Positions 1 to 15,175 are shown, numbered from the stretch's first letter. The stretch is DNA of 64,000 nt from Pithys albifrons albifrons (GCF_047495875.1 NC_092467.1:13605566-13669565); one strand, 5' to 3'. The notes: a model not told the origin generated them from the sequence alone. Numbers and translations: made by a program.

Positions 1-3000
1 AGGAGAGCGAAGTGATGAAATCAGGAACGGGACCCTCCACCTTTGCTTTCCATTACATGCTGTAACTATCACATAGCCCCATGGCATGCACATTTCTCAT
101 ATTTGCATTTGCAGGAGTGGGGGGAAGGCCTTTTCTTTGGGCAAGCCAAGCATGCTCTTCATAGTCTGAAAACCATGTAGTGTGAAAATGTGATGGCTCT
201 TGAAAATATCTCCCTGGACTTTTTGCTGAGCCTGCCAAGAAGACTGATAATTAACGAAAGTAATTTTTGTGACAGAAAGAAAAAGGCTGACCATATGCTT
301 TGTTTGTAGTCTCTGAAAGAAAAATGGAACTTCAACCTGCATTGCGAAGTATTGAAACTGAGAACGTGTTTCACTGCTTACCATGTTTACACTGAATGAA
401 AGTAGAATTTTGTTATGTTCAGCTGAATTTGTATAAACATCTAAACATTTGACTAGCAAGTTTTTCTAGGCCTGAGGGCATCTGGCTGAAGCATATTATG
501 GTGTGGTATTGTGTGTCAGTGTGTGAACTCTATCCATAGTTGATTCAAATAACACACACACAAAAAAAAGATAACTGCTCCAGATTTTCGTTACTCTGCA
601 GAAAAAAAAAATCAATGGAGAGTGATTCCTCACTGCTGCTGAAAGAAAAAAAAAATCATATAGGTTTCTTTGCTGTAGTATAAAGCCACTAAAATGCAAC
701 AATGCAACTGCAATAATGATAGACTATGTAGAAGTGTTCGACATGTATGCATGTGAACCCATTGATGAAAAATATTTAACTGTAGTCTTTCATAAACTCT
801 TGCAGGCTAGTGAGATGTCTTAGATTTTTCATATTTCATATTTCAGTTATAACAATGGTAGTGAAATATTTGCACATATAAGAGCTTCTATATATTAAAT
901 ATGAAGTTATTTACAACCTCCATCTAAACAACAGGTTTCTTTAAGCACTATATACATTCATGATGTATGGCAATGGGAGTACGAACAACTCTTGTCTAGG
1001 GTAGGGGAATGACAATTCTCAGTCACCCTTTAATTCACTTTCTAACCTTTCTGCCGAGATGCCCCCAGTAAGTTTGTTAATTGGTAGTGGTCACTTTTGA
1101 CAAGAGCAGCAGTAGCTTGTGAAGCACAGCAAGACCTGTGACCTCCTTTTTCCAGCTGCTACAAATATTTGTCTGTCTAGGAGGATAATTCCAGTTTGTT
1201 TTTGCTGACCTGTGCTGGATTAAAATTACTGTCCTAAAAGGAAAAGCCTGTGCAAGGATCATGATGAACTTTAACTGCATTTATTTTTAGGACACTTCAG
1301 CAAAGGACAGACAGAGATGATAAAGACTTTGAACAACAGAAGATCATCTCTTTTCAAACAAACAGTGAATATCTGACCTATAATTGAAGATAGCTTATGG
1401 TATTGTATTTCTTGTGGGCATTATATATAGTACCTGCGAGCAGTCAAAGAGGCAGAGGCATTGTGATAGTAACATAATTCATATGATGATGAGCCAGAGC
1501 TCTTTCATGCAAGAACTGAGGTATATTTTGTCTGTGCAACTGGATGAGAACCATTTCAGCACACATTATCCTGTTATTCTTCTGCTGTGTAATGTCTTTA
1601 CTATTAATCTGTCTTTATTTCTCTATATGAGTAATTCCCTGAATAGGGATAAAATATTAATAATCTTGACTAGTTGGGAAATTTCTGATTTGTCCATGCT
1701 CTCATTACCTTGCCAAACAGAATCTATAAGCAAATATATGTTGTCTGGAAAATAGTTCAGATAAATTGAACAAAGTATCTGCGTTTATTACTGAAGCAAT
1801 ACTGAATACTTTTTTTTCAGAAATTTGTCGCAATGTGGCTTAAAACCAGCAAGAAACAACTCCTTTCTGATTAAAGAATACTGTGAAGGGCAGGCATTGG
1901 TGTCAATGTTCATTTTAGACACACTTGCTGTGAATACAGCAGTAATAAAAATCTGAAGGATTTAAATGTGTTTTAGGGTGGCACAAGCCCACAGTTCTTG
2001 ACAACCACACTACTCAGCCTGAGGGAGAGCAGGACTTTATTGCCACTTGCAGAAACCCAGAAGCTCTCTCTGAAAACAGAAACTGGTTTATATCATCCCA
2101 ACAGACACAAAGAGATATATCAGCGAGGGCTGTGACTTCAGTGAAGCATCTCACAGCAAAATCAGACAAACTCTTTAGTTACAAAGATTCAGTGTTAGTG
2201 CAAATGCTATTAGATATAAAATAGTGAGGGAGAAAAAAGACATGCTGTATAGGTGAAATCTCAGTAGACTGATTCCATTTTTTCCATGAAGCATTAGCAA
2301 GGTTTTAAATAGCTGCAACCTGCATATTAAAAATGCCCATGTGTATAATACATGAATAAGGGCACCTTGGCTGAATACATTATGGAACAGAACTGTCATC
2401 TTTACCCCCTTCACAACCATACTTTTGCTTGCTTATGTGAATAGTCAAGAATAGTGATGAGCATTTATCAAAAGTTAACTTAGGCAGGGAATCAATGGAT
2501 TAAGATACTATGTTTTTTAAAAAATAAGTATCTCTACCAGTTCCTTTCTTTCCACCACTTTCTCAAATCAGGCCATTTTTCTGCAGCTCTTTATTTAGAC
2601 ACAAAGCCTGGAAAATGATCATGTTTTATCTACAGGCTGACTGAGGGGGGTTTTGTGATTCATTCACCTGCTGCTCCAGCAAAGACATAATCCCATCTTC
2701 ATTTATATACCTAAGAGACAATTCACATACAGGAGAGAATGTCTGCTACTGAAAGGAGACTGCTACATCTGCTGTGCTTGATATATGTGAAGTGTGGCAA
2801 AAATCTCTCTGCAGCTGTTTGTCTTTGTATTTAGGATAAGACAATATAATAATGCACTTGCAGGGCAGGAGTTACTTGCTGAATATTTCAACAAGATATG
2901 TAGATTTTATGCTGTGCTATTAAAAAAATACTTTGACTAGCTATATATTCCTGGCCTATAAGCTCATTTCAAGAAACAGAGACACAGAATTTTTTGATCA

Positions 3001-6000
3001 AAGTACTTTGACTTTCTCCCCTTAAGTATTGTTTCCCTGTGCACCCACTGTTTTGCAGCTCTCTCTTGAAAGGCCAGCAATTCAGCTTTCTAATGATGCA
3101 CTCTCTCTAATGATGAGGAAAAATAAAAGAGTGGCAAGTTTTCTGGTGGAGGTGGCTCTTGTCTATGACACTGGCTTTTAGCTCTCAGGTGAGTGGAACA
3201 ATGTATGACTTCAAGTGATGAAGCTTTTCAATTGCTGTTATCAGTGAGGGCTTGCTGAGAAAATGAAGTGCATGCCTACGCTTCTATTTTATATTCCATG
3301 GAAATTAAAACCATTCTAGGCCCTGTATGCAGGCCTTTACAGGTACCTGAACTGTATGTTTTTCCATCTGACTCATGTCTCTGTGAGTGATTTGTAGAGC
3401 TTTCATACGAAGAGATATTTTTTAGTCTATTTATGATGCTCCTTTGAGTATATTTAAACCCTCTTTTTTAACGGGGACTAAGCACATAAGAAAAAGAAGT
3501 TTCTTCTGGATAATTATTCACAATTATAGAAATTACAGTGATATTTAGAAAATGGAAATCCCTTCCTGTAGTAAACACAAGTAATTTCTAAGAGCAATTT
3601 CTAATTTCTATTTACTACATCATAAGTAAGGAAATCTCTTTTGCCCCTTCTTGTGTGACCTTGGCAAATAACATAATCTTGGCAACCCTCATATTTCCTA
3701 TGGCCCCAGAGCTGGACAGAAGTCCAGGATCATGCAGTGGCAGGGCAGGCTGCCTCTGTTCCCCACAGGCTGTGCTGGGGAGGGCAGAGCCACAAGAATC
3801 ATTAGCAACCCCTGAGACAACACTTTGGCAATCTACATTGTACCTGGGAACAAACATCAGTACTGCAGGGAAAAACAAAAGATGCAAGATCACTAAAATG
3901 GAAGAGCACTGTGTTTGCTGAAAGAAAAAATAGAACCAGCAATCAAAGGCTTTGGCAAATAAAGGACTTGGGCTTTATTGTTATCTCCAGCAGAGATTTA
4001 ACTGTTCTTGAGTTGTGCACCTTCCTATTTCACTAAAGGAATGAAATTATGTTTCCTTTCTTCTCCAAGACTATTTGCAAGCTGCTCCCACATCAATGCG
4101 TACTTCTACTTGAAATTTTGCTAAATTTTGAAGATGATAAAACAAAACAATCAATTCCAGTTTAAAATCATCAGATAAGAGCACTTTTTTCTTTTCTGGC
4201 TGCCTTTTCAAATCCATATTGAGACAAAAGGCGTTTGTGTGTGGAAAAATCTGAAACCTCCAAGACACAGCCCTTTTGCAGGAAGGTTGGAATGGTCTTT
4301 TCAGGACTTCCTTTTTATTTTGAAAATTTTTAGAAATACAGATTTGAACAGACCAATGAAAGGGAGGAGGCACCCTAAAAGAAAAGCATAAAACAATATT
4401 GAAATGTTGTGTGATTTCATTCTTGCCTGAGGGCATGCTGAATTCCTAAAGAGAGCCCCCCCGGATATTTCGCAGTGTGGTGGTGCACAGCCTGCTTCCC
4501 TGCAGATCACGCTGGGAGCCCCTACACCCCGTGCTGGTGGCTGCCTTACCTGCCTTGGTCTCAGTGTAGTCCCTGTAAACATAAGTCAAGGACTCTCTGT
4601 CTGTGGCATCCCAGACATCCAAGCAGACTCATGAGACAAATGATTGATTTCCACTACAGGACAGAGGTGTCAGAAAAAGTTATCTTCAATTTTGAAGGTT
4701 TATAGATGGGCTCCTTGAAAAACTTAAGTGCATAACATGGTCAGCTATGTGCGGTTGGCCTATTGAAGAACTCTTTTCTGACTTCATGCACAATAGCAGA
4801 CTCTGAGTGACTGAAATACATTCATTAGAAAGCAGCAGAGAGTAGAACAAGTATAGAAGAATAGGAAGTCTAAATGTAAAATACATAATAGAGATGCTTT
4901 AAAATGAATGTAGCAGTGAGAAAAAATATTTCATTAGTGGGTACAGTGAAGGCACACCTCTCAGCTAGCAGAAAAACTGCCTTTCTGTGTTGCATGGTGT
5001 ATACAAATGGGGAAATCTGTGTTGGTAGGAGAGTTCTGTATGGCTGTTTGGAAACCTGGGCTGGCTCCTCTGGGCTCACAGGAGGAGCATCAGTGCACTG
5101 AGGACCCTGAATAAGGAGGAGCTCCCCCTCCTAAGAAATATTCCTCTGGCAAGAAGTTACCATCTGACCTTGGCCTGTATTCTGCCAGGTCAAGTACCAA
5201 AGCAGTAACAGAGTAACAAACATGAGTCTTTGAACATGGTCTGGGCTGAGTTTCATGATCCAAGACCATTATCAAGTTTAGGCATTCAGAATTTTGCATT
5301 GCTTCTGCAAACTTTTAGTGAATAAAAGGATTTTGATAGTAGCTGATGCTTGTGATTTTGAGAGCAAATGACTCATCTTCTGTTTTATAACTAACTTAAG
5401 GGATATATGGAAAATGGAAAATACAGCATTACTTCTGTCCTGTAAAATATTCAGCCTTCTGAAGGCAGACAAAATTTTAAGGGTTTCAGACATACAGATT
5501 GTTTAGATCTGTTTGCTGTTGAGTCAGAACCTGAAAATTTATTTTTCTGGGACTAAAATATCAGTTAATATTAATAACAGATAGACACTCAGGATGTGGC
5601 CATGTAAATGAGAAAAAAAATCCTCAACTTTTATGCTAGATTAACAGAATTTAACTTTTGGCTAGGGTTAAAAACTGTCCTTCAATCCACTGTGGTCTTC
5701 CTGTGTCTTTCCTGATTAATCGGACATTGAAATGTTTTTGTATGTATGGTTAAACCCCATCTACTTAGCGTTAGAGTGGGAAGCGTAATCTGTGACCTTC
5801 TTGTTCTTATTTTAAATCTGAGAGAATGTTTATTATAATGGATAGAAAAACGTGTGAATCAATAAGTAGAACTTCAGTGCTGGTTTAGCAGAATTGAGGA
5901 AGTGCAGCTGGGGATAAAAAATAGCTAGAGGCTGCTTTGTAGTTTCTACTAATATACCCTGTGAAATCTTCACCTGTATACTTTTTCTTTCTTCCTTCCT

Positions 6001-9000
6001 TTCTTTGTTCTTTCTCAGAAATAACCTCTGTCAGTTTATTGATTTGGTTTTACCCCAGATTTTTAAATTGTAAAAGTAGTTGTGACTCCTGGTTTTACCA
6101 GGTACCTGTCACCTTGACAGGACTTGTAGGCTTGAATCACAGCTACCTGCTATGTCTGGGAAAGTGCTTAGTTTATGAAGGCTCTGATAGATCATTGTAT
6201 GGGACATCAGAAAGCAGGGCTATTTCACTGCCCTTACTTGCAATGCAAAAGTTTACATCAATGCTTTATGTGAGGTTTTAATAATAGCTTCTTGTTTGAG
6301 CACTAGTGTTTTTAAGCCAACAACATAATAATATGACAAATAGAAGGCAGGGTGTGGAGGACATGTGTATGTGACTAATCAATGCATGCTCATTCTCTGT
6401 TTGATCTGCATTACTGAATTTAATCCTGCTTCTTTGTGAATACAGATGGCTCCTTTGCATTGCAGCCAGCCTGATTATTCTACATAAGGACAGAATACAG
6501 TGGAAGGCCACACAGCAATATGTGGCTGGGGTACTGCACAAACCTCAAATTCTTCACTTGCTCACAAGGTAGTAACATAATGGAAGTAAATAGATAAAGA
6601 ACTAATAATTCTAAAATAGAGATAAATTTTATGCTGCACACAAAACTGACCAGGCAAGTAAATGTGCAGTCATGTCATGGCAGGAAATGAGGCTTCTCTG
6701 CCTTAGCTTCCACATCTATAAAGGGAGTGGGTCTACAAAGTTTCCTGGCATCTAAAAAAATTTAAACCCACTTTATAGATCACGCAGCTTTTCTTTCATG
6801 TGACTATTCCTCATTAAAAACGGTTTCTAGTTATGACACTTTCCTTCATGCTCATCTGGTTTTGTACTGTCCGTTTATTTCTAATTTCTGTATTCCATTG
6901 TTCTCTGAGCGCACTCACTTAAGTTTCTCTGCCAACAAGGTGACAGTTGCCACACCACCCTTGGTGAACGTTCCGCTATGTTACGGAATTCTCATAAATG
7001 TTCCTCATCAGTCAAATTGTTCCGTGCTTAAACATTACCGTTAGGTTTTTGGGGTTTTTTTTCCCTAAGCTCAATATTTCACCATCTATAGTAGGCCTTT
7101 TTAAAGCTTGTCAGCCAATCCATGAGACAGTGCTCATTTCTAACCCAAATGAGATTAATTTTTCAATTATGATTTCTGAGGTAGAGCATCTGATGTCTGC
7201 TGACACTGGATGCAAGATCCAAAATTGCTCTGTGTTACAAATTTGTGGTCCCCCCGCTGTAGTCACCCTGTGCTCCTACACAGATGTCTCTGGTCATAAT
7301 TTCATAACTCATTGCTGTTCATCGCTTGTTTCTGCTGTTAGCTGTTTACTTTCCTTTAAAAAAAAAAAAACAAAACGTCACTTTTGTTATTTTCCATGGA
7401 ACTGTAATGTGATTTACCAGATGATAATTTCCACGATTACTCTTTATTCATCTTCTAAAGTTCAGTGCCATCCAGCCATCTGGTGTTTCATTAGTTCTGC
7501 AAAAGCCCCAGCCTACAAAGGAAAGAAAAAATACTCACATGGTTAATTTTAAGTGTGTGAATCCTAATGATGCAAAGGAGACTGCTCATATTTTTTGAGT
7601 GAGGCATATAGATAACTCTTAAAGGACCAGGCCATAAAATACTTTCAAAATATTTCTGTGGTTAATGGTATAAAGTAATTAGCATGAACACTGCAATGTA
7701 CTTCTGACAGAAGTGCTAATAGGCTGGTATTAAGGTTTTCCTGCTTTTCTGTATTAGCTCTTTATCAATCACCAAAGCATCGGATTTTTGACTAAAGGCA
7801 GAGCAGTGTAAGTGTTCACATGAAGCATGTTGATGGATGTATGCTTTCGGGAAAATTGGAATCAGATGCAAAGTCTTCATCATTTCTTAACTAGCCATTT
7901 TGCTTTCCCTCTTCCTCATGGTGCCAGAGATCCACGTACCCGCACAGTCAGCTTAGAACCAGCATGATCATTTCTTTGGTCTTCTTTCTTAAATAGCCGC
8001 TTTTCTCTCTTAAACTACTTGTCCTCACTGATATACAAGTAAAACCCCATCTTATTTGTTCTGTATTCTGAAATGAGAATTCTTTTTTTTATCTCTGTCT
8101 AGAGGGGTGTTACTGCAAAGTAGCAGCTTTTTTCTATATCCTCTTTTCTGAGAAACACCTTTCAATCTGTTAGAGCACTGCTTAGTTAGAAACATCTACC
8201 GTGTACCAGTTTTTAGAGTGCCATCATTTAGGTGTGAACCATTTTGTGAAAGGCAGTTGTTATCGCTTTATATCATAAATATCCTTCAAACACCCACTCT
8301 TTGAACTTGTGACTCATCAGTCTGCCATCTCAAAGTCCCTTCTGTTAATTACAAAATACTGATCTTGCTCATTACCACCGTAACAATAACACCTAGTTAG
8401 GAATAAAAAGCTGCTTCTCCTGGCAAACTGCAATGTTTCCTGTTTCATTGCTTTCTGCCACTTAGCTCGTTAAATCAGTGTGCACACAGCCAGCTTCCCA
8501 CATGCCTTTGCAAAATCGTGAATGGCCTTTTGTAGGTTCCTGAATTCAGACTGGGGGATGTGGAATACACGGGATAAATGTCAGCTGTTACCAGTTACTT
8601 ACAGGGCTTACCCCAGCTCAGAAAGGCATTGTCACACATTTTGTTAAGCAATTCAGGAAATTTTGTATTTTTGTCTCTTTGAGTATGGATCAGTAAACCA
8701 AGCAGAAATCAAGTATGTTTCTCAGGACCTGTAGTAACTCTGCAAGTGAATTACCTGAAAATCGGTAAATAGCTTAACTGCAACATTGTTCCTTCTGTAG
8801 AGGTGCAGCCCCTTGGCCAGTCATTACCTGCTAGAAAATATTAATCAGATATGACAGAGGCAATTCACCTGCATACCCTAACTGATTTGAGACAGCAAGG
8901 AGTATCCAGGGTTATTTTTTCTGTCTGTATGCAATTCATTTTTATGTGCATTTTCATACAAGAACCAGCATTTCCCCAGCCTGTGAGAAAGGAACATTAT

Positions 9001-10194
9001 GAAGTTAACTCATCCAGAGGAAACAGACTGGCCAAACTCTGGAGCTGAACTACGTACAAATGTAAATAATCAACAAGTATCTGTTTCCTGAAAACAAAAC
9101 CAAACCATAACATATCCTCAGGAGGCTCTTTCAGATTAAGATATTTAAATTCCCATTATATTCTTATGTAATTGCAGTGCAGATGAGAAATTGTTAATGA
9201 TAAGAAAGTGTTTGGTTCACATAACAATATTAAACTCACATTTGGAAGTTTACATATTTAAGTAAGTTTGAAATAAACACTAGAAGGAATGATTTTCATT
9301 GATCATGGAAAAATTTGTATGTAAACATCCTGACACAAGAGAAAGTCACTTTTAGAAAGCCTCTAGATTTAAAACATTGTGAATTCACTTCAGGCTTAGC
9401 ACAAGAGCCCTCATGGACCAGATGCTCTCTGGGATAAAGCAAACATAGCATCTCCAGAAAGAAGGAACTTCAGGAGAGCCAAGTCAGTTCAGGATCATTT
9501 AATGCAAAATCTCCATGCAATTTCCTTTTATTTAAACCACTATTAAGAAATATCCTTCAGCTTATCACATATGAAGCATAAGCTTCCTTTGGTATTAACT
9601 TTGACACGTGGGGGATTATATTAATATAGGTGATAGTACCTGATAGTGAGCATTTGATTGCTCTCAATGCAGGAGGATTTACTCTTGTTATTGATTTGTT
9701 GGCTAATATATTGGTTGGAAATCCCCTGGTATTGCTGGTTGCTGTGTATTCTAAATTTTATTGGAGTTGTGAGCAATTTTCCTCTGTCTTTAAACTTATG
9801 ATCACTCTATAAAAGAACAGCCCAAGAGCAAGCTGAAAAACAAATCCTTGTTTTTATCTTGCTGAAAGGAAAGCTGTCTTGTTTTGCTTTGTTCCTGGTC
9901 GTTGATTGCATTAGTCTGGCTTTTGTCATGGTTACTCTTGAGACAGGCAACAGAGAATCCATTGCAACAGGAGCCAGCAAGACAGAAACCATTACCTCTA
10001 ATGGGTAGAGGGTCACCAGGGCAAATTTTGTTTCACGCAGAGGATAGAAATCAAATCCATCTACCCTTTAGTTGCCACGAATAAAAGTATAGGATGATGT
10101 GACTTCCTTTATAGCACTATTTTCCTCCTAATAATTTCAATCCTTTAGGCAGGAGTTAATGAAAGGCAAGGATAAGCCAGATTGAACCCTTGCC

Positions 10195-10400
10195 AGCCTG
10201 ACTCCTGAGTTTGGGGTCATGGGCATCCGGCAGCCCCTGCCCACACACACAGCCCATGGCAGGCAGTCCCTGGGCCGAGAGGCAGGCAGGGGGCTGTGTC
10301 CTTGCCCCCAGCGAGGACACAGCCAGGGAGAAGGTGCCTGCACCCCTGGGAGTGTGTGGTGACAACAGCGAGCATCCAGCTTCCCATGCTGTGCATCAGC
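10195..10400. other. GC-rich patch in AT-rich desert
   Basis: Base composition changes visibly here, with many CAGG, CCTGG and GGGC words between AT-rich flanks. Overlapping ORFs exist in several frames, as expected from low stop-codon density in GC-rich sequence. No splice-site pair or known protein is apparent. It may be an old repeat fragment or a regulatory island. Confidence 0.3.
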
Positions 10401-13400
10401 CTGTGCTCCACTGATCAATATATTCTTACTCTTTATTATCCAGTCCCCAGGAGAGAAAAATTGATTTATCTTTATCTGTTCTTTGCCAAGGTGTAATTGC
10501 TCTGTCCCTTACACACAAATTTCTGGTAGAGTACCTAGAAGTGTCACAAATAATAAATGCAGAATTGGGCCTCTAGGACACAACATGTCTCCTCTTTAGG
10601 TTTTCCTTAAGACTGATTCATAAAACTTGATCAGAATGAACTACAAGGAAAAAGATAGTTTAATTACACCTATATTGGGAAATGTCTAAAGAAATAGTGT
10701 GTTTCATTATGTTCTCTTAATATATCCTACAATATTCATCCAATTAAGGTTGGCACTCATGTTATTTTTAAGATGTGGCAGGAGTAAGACAACCTAAGAT
10801 ATCATACGATTGCTCCAGCTGAGACATAATAGTTGAAAGTCATTTTTCCCAATAAAAATAACAGCAAACAGTGCTATTAATTCATTGTAATGATGCTACT
10901 GGGAGAAGTGTATGACTTCCACTGCTGAATAATCAACAAAAGTAAATTAGCTTTAAGCAATGAAATGTGTGTATATGTGTATGTCTGTAAGGCTAAATGA
11001 CCTTGAGAATGAAGAACTGAGAAAAACAAATTAAATACAGTTTTAACCATCATAACGTTTTTTTTAAATTATGTATTTTGAAGTGCAGTCCATGTGAATT
11101 CAACACTCTGCAGGGCAAAATTCATTGTCATTCACTTCTTATATTGTAACTGAAATGCACAGATGTATATTTCTACCTGAAACCTTTCCAGAGTTCAGCT
11201 TTATCACAGGAACAAATGTGGCTCCTGGTGCATTTCATTCCTGCTTCTAAAAAAATCAGGAGCAAAACATTAAATTCAATAAATCTGCAGTTTCTTAGCC
11301 TTTGTCTCTCAGTCCTCACTGTCTCTTTGAAGTGGGATGTATTTAAAGAGAAAGCATTTATCTCCATTGCAGAGGTTTTTGATCAGCCTTTTCAAGCTGA
11401 TTTAAAACATTCAAATTCTTAACATAGGAAATTCTTTCTTAGCTGTATTTATCTATTAACCTGTGCTTTCTTTTCCACTTTCTTTCCTTCCTACTCTTCT
11501 CAGAAGGTACATATTTTCCTAAATCTGCCTGTTTTTCACTTCCAGTGCATTTTTGCTATTTAATCAGGTGTGCACAGTTTGTACTTTTACCTGTTCAAAC
11601 ACAATGTGTTAGTCCAAACCCATGTTGTCACATCTGAAAAAAACCAACTTTGCCTTTTTTGCAGTCCATTCCTTACATTTATTTGTATACAAATACCCAC
11701 CTCCACTTCCTTAATGCTTCTTTGCATTTTTTCAGATCACTTTCCTTATAGTGCTTAGTGTTGCTTCCACTTGCAGTCCCTCTCACCAAATTAGTAGATT
11801 GGGAGCAGTTGCATACTTTTTCTTCCTTAAACAGTCTCAGATACATTAAATGTGTATTAATGTATTAAATGAGAGAAGCTGCTGTGTTGTGAAGCTGATT
11901 GGCACAGACTTCTATGGAAAAGAAAGACAAAATATTTACTTTCAAAGACAACATGTTTTTCAGTTTGAAGTGCTTAAATATTCATAGCTGGAAAATTAGA
12001 AATACCTGATTAAGTGTTGATTATTTAGTTTAAGAATATCCTCCAATAATGGGTCTTTCTTATTTGTTTGTTTTAAGATGGCTGTTTTCCTATGAAAATG
12101 TAGATAGAGATACATAAAACAGAGTCAAAGGTTTAATGAAATATTGATTTTTTTATCTTGTATTGAAGGGAACCAGTACATCCACAGTTTCTCTGCTATG
12201 AATGTTCTGTGCATTAATATATATAAACAGTATTTTTGAACAGAACCTCAGAGAGGCCATTGTGAAATTATTATATTGTATTGGCACACAACTGTTACTG
12301 ACAAACTGTCACTTTTCAAGCAGAATTTAGGACAGCTTTTTAGCAGAGATACACACAGGGGACATGTGAATTCCCTAGCATTCCTACAGCCTAAAAGGGC
12401 AACTTGAATAATGATTAATGTATGAGACATAATTAAAAGCCCATTAAAGATGGATTAATATGGTCATTCTAAACACAATTTATTTTAAGAAACTGGAATC
12501 TTCCAGTACTGATGCACTTCAGCCCCTCCGTATTTCAGGCAACAATGCACATGTTTATGTGTCCTTGTGTTGCTTTAGAGTCAGATGAAGAATCAACACG
12601 TAGTTTGCTTTGTTTGGCATAGTAAATGGACACCCTGTAGCAGAAAACATTCACTGGTGTGTTCAATACCAAGTGATCTCACCTTGTAAATTCCTCATTC
12701 ATTTCAAACTGCCTTAGTATATGAGAGTTCACATGTTGTTTCTGATTATGTAATCAGGATATCCATGTGCTTTCCACTCAGCAGAAATAATAGATGAATG
12801 AAAATCTCTGCCATTCAAATTCTTTCCTGAAATGGCAAATGAGTTTGTGACCTCCTTACTAAGCAGAGGTGATCACATTGTATTGATGATATATGCTGGT
12901 TTGACTCTACAATTCAGGAACATAATGCTTTAGGCATAAAGTCAAAATCTCAGGGACTAATTGAAATTAGTGGCTCTTCCTATTATTTTTAGTTCCACAA
13001 CAATACCATATATTGCCATCTTCAAAAATATAATCTGCAGAATGCTTTACTTCTGCTTGTTAGGAAGTCTACTTAATTAATTCTCATCACTTCTATCTGT
13101 AAAACGTCAGAGTCAAAAAGGCCAGAGACTTCTGTGGGCATTCCTTTAAAGGGACAGTTAAATATTATGAGAAAATCTATTAATGTCTCAAGATACATTT
13201 GCTGCCTCCATCTTCAGTTTAAAATGAATGTCATTTCGCTGGAAGAATGATTTAAGCGTGAGAACTGCTTATGTGATTATGTAATTATCATTAGATGTCC
13301 CAGAAGACAGACATTTAGAAAAATACATTTAAACAGTCAGTTATTTTAAAAGTTGGAAGTTCCCTTAGTTTTTGTAGTAATGAGCAGGTAATTCATGCTC

Positions 13401-14465
13401 AACAATTTCTTTGATTCACATAAGCTATTAGTGCTCAAGAAATATTTATAAGCAGATAGGGATTTTTCTTAATTTATTCCAGATCCAAAAGTATTCTCCA
13501 ATTGCTTTTTAAATTGTTTTCTATTCCGTGTGATCTGCAGTTCACATTGCTTTGTTTAGCTATGAGCTGCCAAACAGTGCTTCGGGGTTTTTTCTCACCC
13601 ACTCACTCATGAGGTGATCATGTACAAATTTCAGATTAGAGCAATGCAATGGACTTTTGGCAAAAGTCCCAGGAAAGGGCATCAGCCTGCTGCCAGTTAG
13701 AAACAAGGGCAGAACTGCTGCAAATCTCAGCTAAAGAAACTTCATCCACAAACACATGTAAACAATTACCTTACCAGCCAACTTGCTCTAATCTTACCCA
13801 ATTATACCATTCATTATCATAAGATCCAAGCTATTTGTGGCCAATGTTCAGCACTTAATGTTGTGTGTTGTTTTCAGCTCTGTAAAGAAATGGGGTACCC
13901 AGAAATGTGTTATGTTCTGTCCCTGTAAAGAAAGAGGTGAGAAGGGATTACTCTAGCGGTAAGGAACCGCACTTGGAGCAGTGGGAGTCTGTAGGCAGCA
14001 CAGTGTTGAACTTCACACCAAAATGAGAAGAATGGGTTTCTGATAAACATATATTGTCTGAAAAAATCTGGAGAGTATTTTTGCTGATGTTCATTGTAAT
14101 CTTCCAGCTAAAGAAAAGAGTCAGTTACAGGACAACACAAAATAACTGCTAATGGCTAATTAAGGTGAAGGAGCAGGAAAGGCATTATTTGTCATCTCAG
14201 TTCCACTAGGGGATTAACATTAACACTTTACAGTTAGCAAGTTGAAGGCAGTAATTTTTAAGTTTGTCTAAGGATATGCCCAGTGGTCTTCTTTTTCCAT
14301 AAGTTTTTCTGCTTAGTTTTTTGTATATTGCCAGATTTTTGCATTACTTGCAATAATGGGAAATGTTCCATCTTTAAAGGGCACATGCATGAGATTTAGT
14401 CAGGGTATTGTACTATTTATCATCAGACTGTCCTTCCCAGAGAGACCTGTGCACTGCCTCTTAGG

Positions 14466-14478
14466 AAAAAAAAAAAAA
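14466..14478 (+). repeat. Homopolymer A13
   Basis: An uninterrupted run of 13 A lies about 110 bp before a G15 run. It is a simple repeat with no associated function that I can see. Confidence 0.9.
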
Positions 14479-14589
14479 AGGAAAAAACTCGCTACAGCAA
14501 ATTGGTTATCTTGGGACCATGTTAATTGCTGGTTGTGTAGGGGATGGAATTTGTTCTGTTTGGCCACTGGGGCTTGGCAACAGAAAGAA

Positions 14590-14604
14590 GGGGGGGGGGG
14601 GGGG
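14590..14604 (+). repeat. Homopolymer G15
   Basis: An uninterrupted run of 15 G follows CAGAAAGAA. Such runs are prone to length error in sequencing and polymerase slippage, and can form G-rich secondary structures. No gene is attached. Confidence 0.9.
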
Positions 14605-14935
14605 TGTTGTTTATTTTTCAGTTTTGCTGTTTGCTTTACTGTTAAAAATACAATGATCTGGATTCCAGTGCCTGTGACTTGAACTGTTAAAACTGTCTTG
14701 CCAGGGTAGAATAACATTCCAGACTTAACACAAACCTTGGAAAATACTTACAGCTTTTACAATGGCACCTTTGCCTAAGTTTGAGACAAGTCATATTCCT
14801 TGCAAAAGTCCTCACCTCACAACTAAATTTCACCAATATTGAATTATTTAATCAGTGTCACTCAAGTATAACAAAGCTTTTAATAAACTGATTTAGTGGT
14901 CTTTTTAACAATCCTTTAGGATAAATAGTTTCAGT

Positions 14936-15175
14936 TGAAAGGGACCTACAACAATCACCTAATCCAACTACCAACAACTTTTGGGCTGACCAAATGCTGA
15001 AGCATGGTATTAAGGGCATTGTCCAAATGTCAGTTAAACACTGACAGGCTTGGGGCATTGACCACCTCTCTAGGGAAGCCTGTTCCAGTGCATGACCACT
15101 CCCTTAGTAAAGCAATGCTTCCTAATGTCCACATTAAACCTTGCTCGACTCACATCTTTCTTACAGGCCTTGTCA
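14936..15175 (-). mobile_element. CR1 LINE 3'-end fragment (inverted)
   Basis: Read on the plus strand this matches the reverse complement of the avian CR1 3' region: AAAGGGACCT, then a block related to CCTAATCCAACTACC, then TTGGGGCATTGACCACCTCTC, CCTGTTCCAGTGCATGACCA and CTTCCTAATGTCCACATT. The element is 5'-truncated and diverged, as is usual for CR1. The terminal short tandem repeat is not clear, so the exact ends are approximate. Confidence 0.8.

Larger units (their letters stand above)
1..14900. other. Intergenic AT-rich desert, no gene recognised
   Basis: I found no ORF with recognisable protein similarity and no convincing exon chain on either strand. The longest ORFs here are around 100-180 codons, many start at non-ATG codons, and stop codons are dense. 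From known vertebrate synteny (COL11A1, RNPC3, amylases, then PRMT6 and NTNG1) this side should be the desert beyond the amylase cluster. A slightly GC-rich patch lies at about 10195-10400. The stretch 1975-2165 looks repeat-like but I could not assign it to a family. Undetected conserved non-coding elements are possible. Confidence 0.6.

Noticed and set aside
1975..2165. Repeat-like segment with GAGAGCAGGACTTTATTGCC
   Set aside because: It has a retroelement flavour but I could not match it to a family or find a second copy in the window.
6998..7546. A 182-codon ORF in the desert
   Set aside because: It spans homopolymer runs, has unremarkable composition and resembles no known family.
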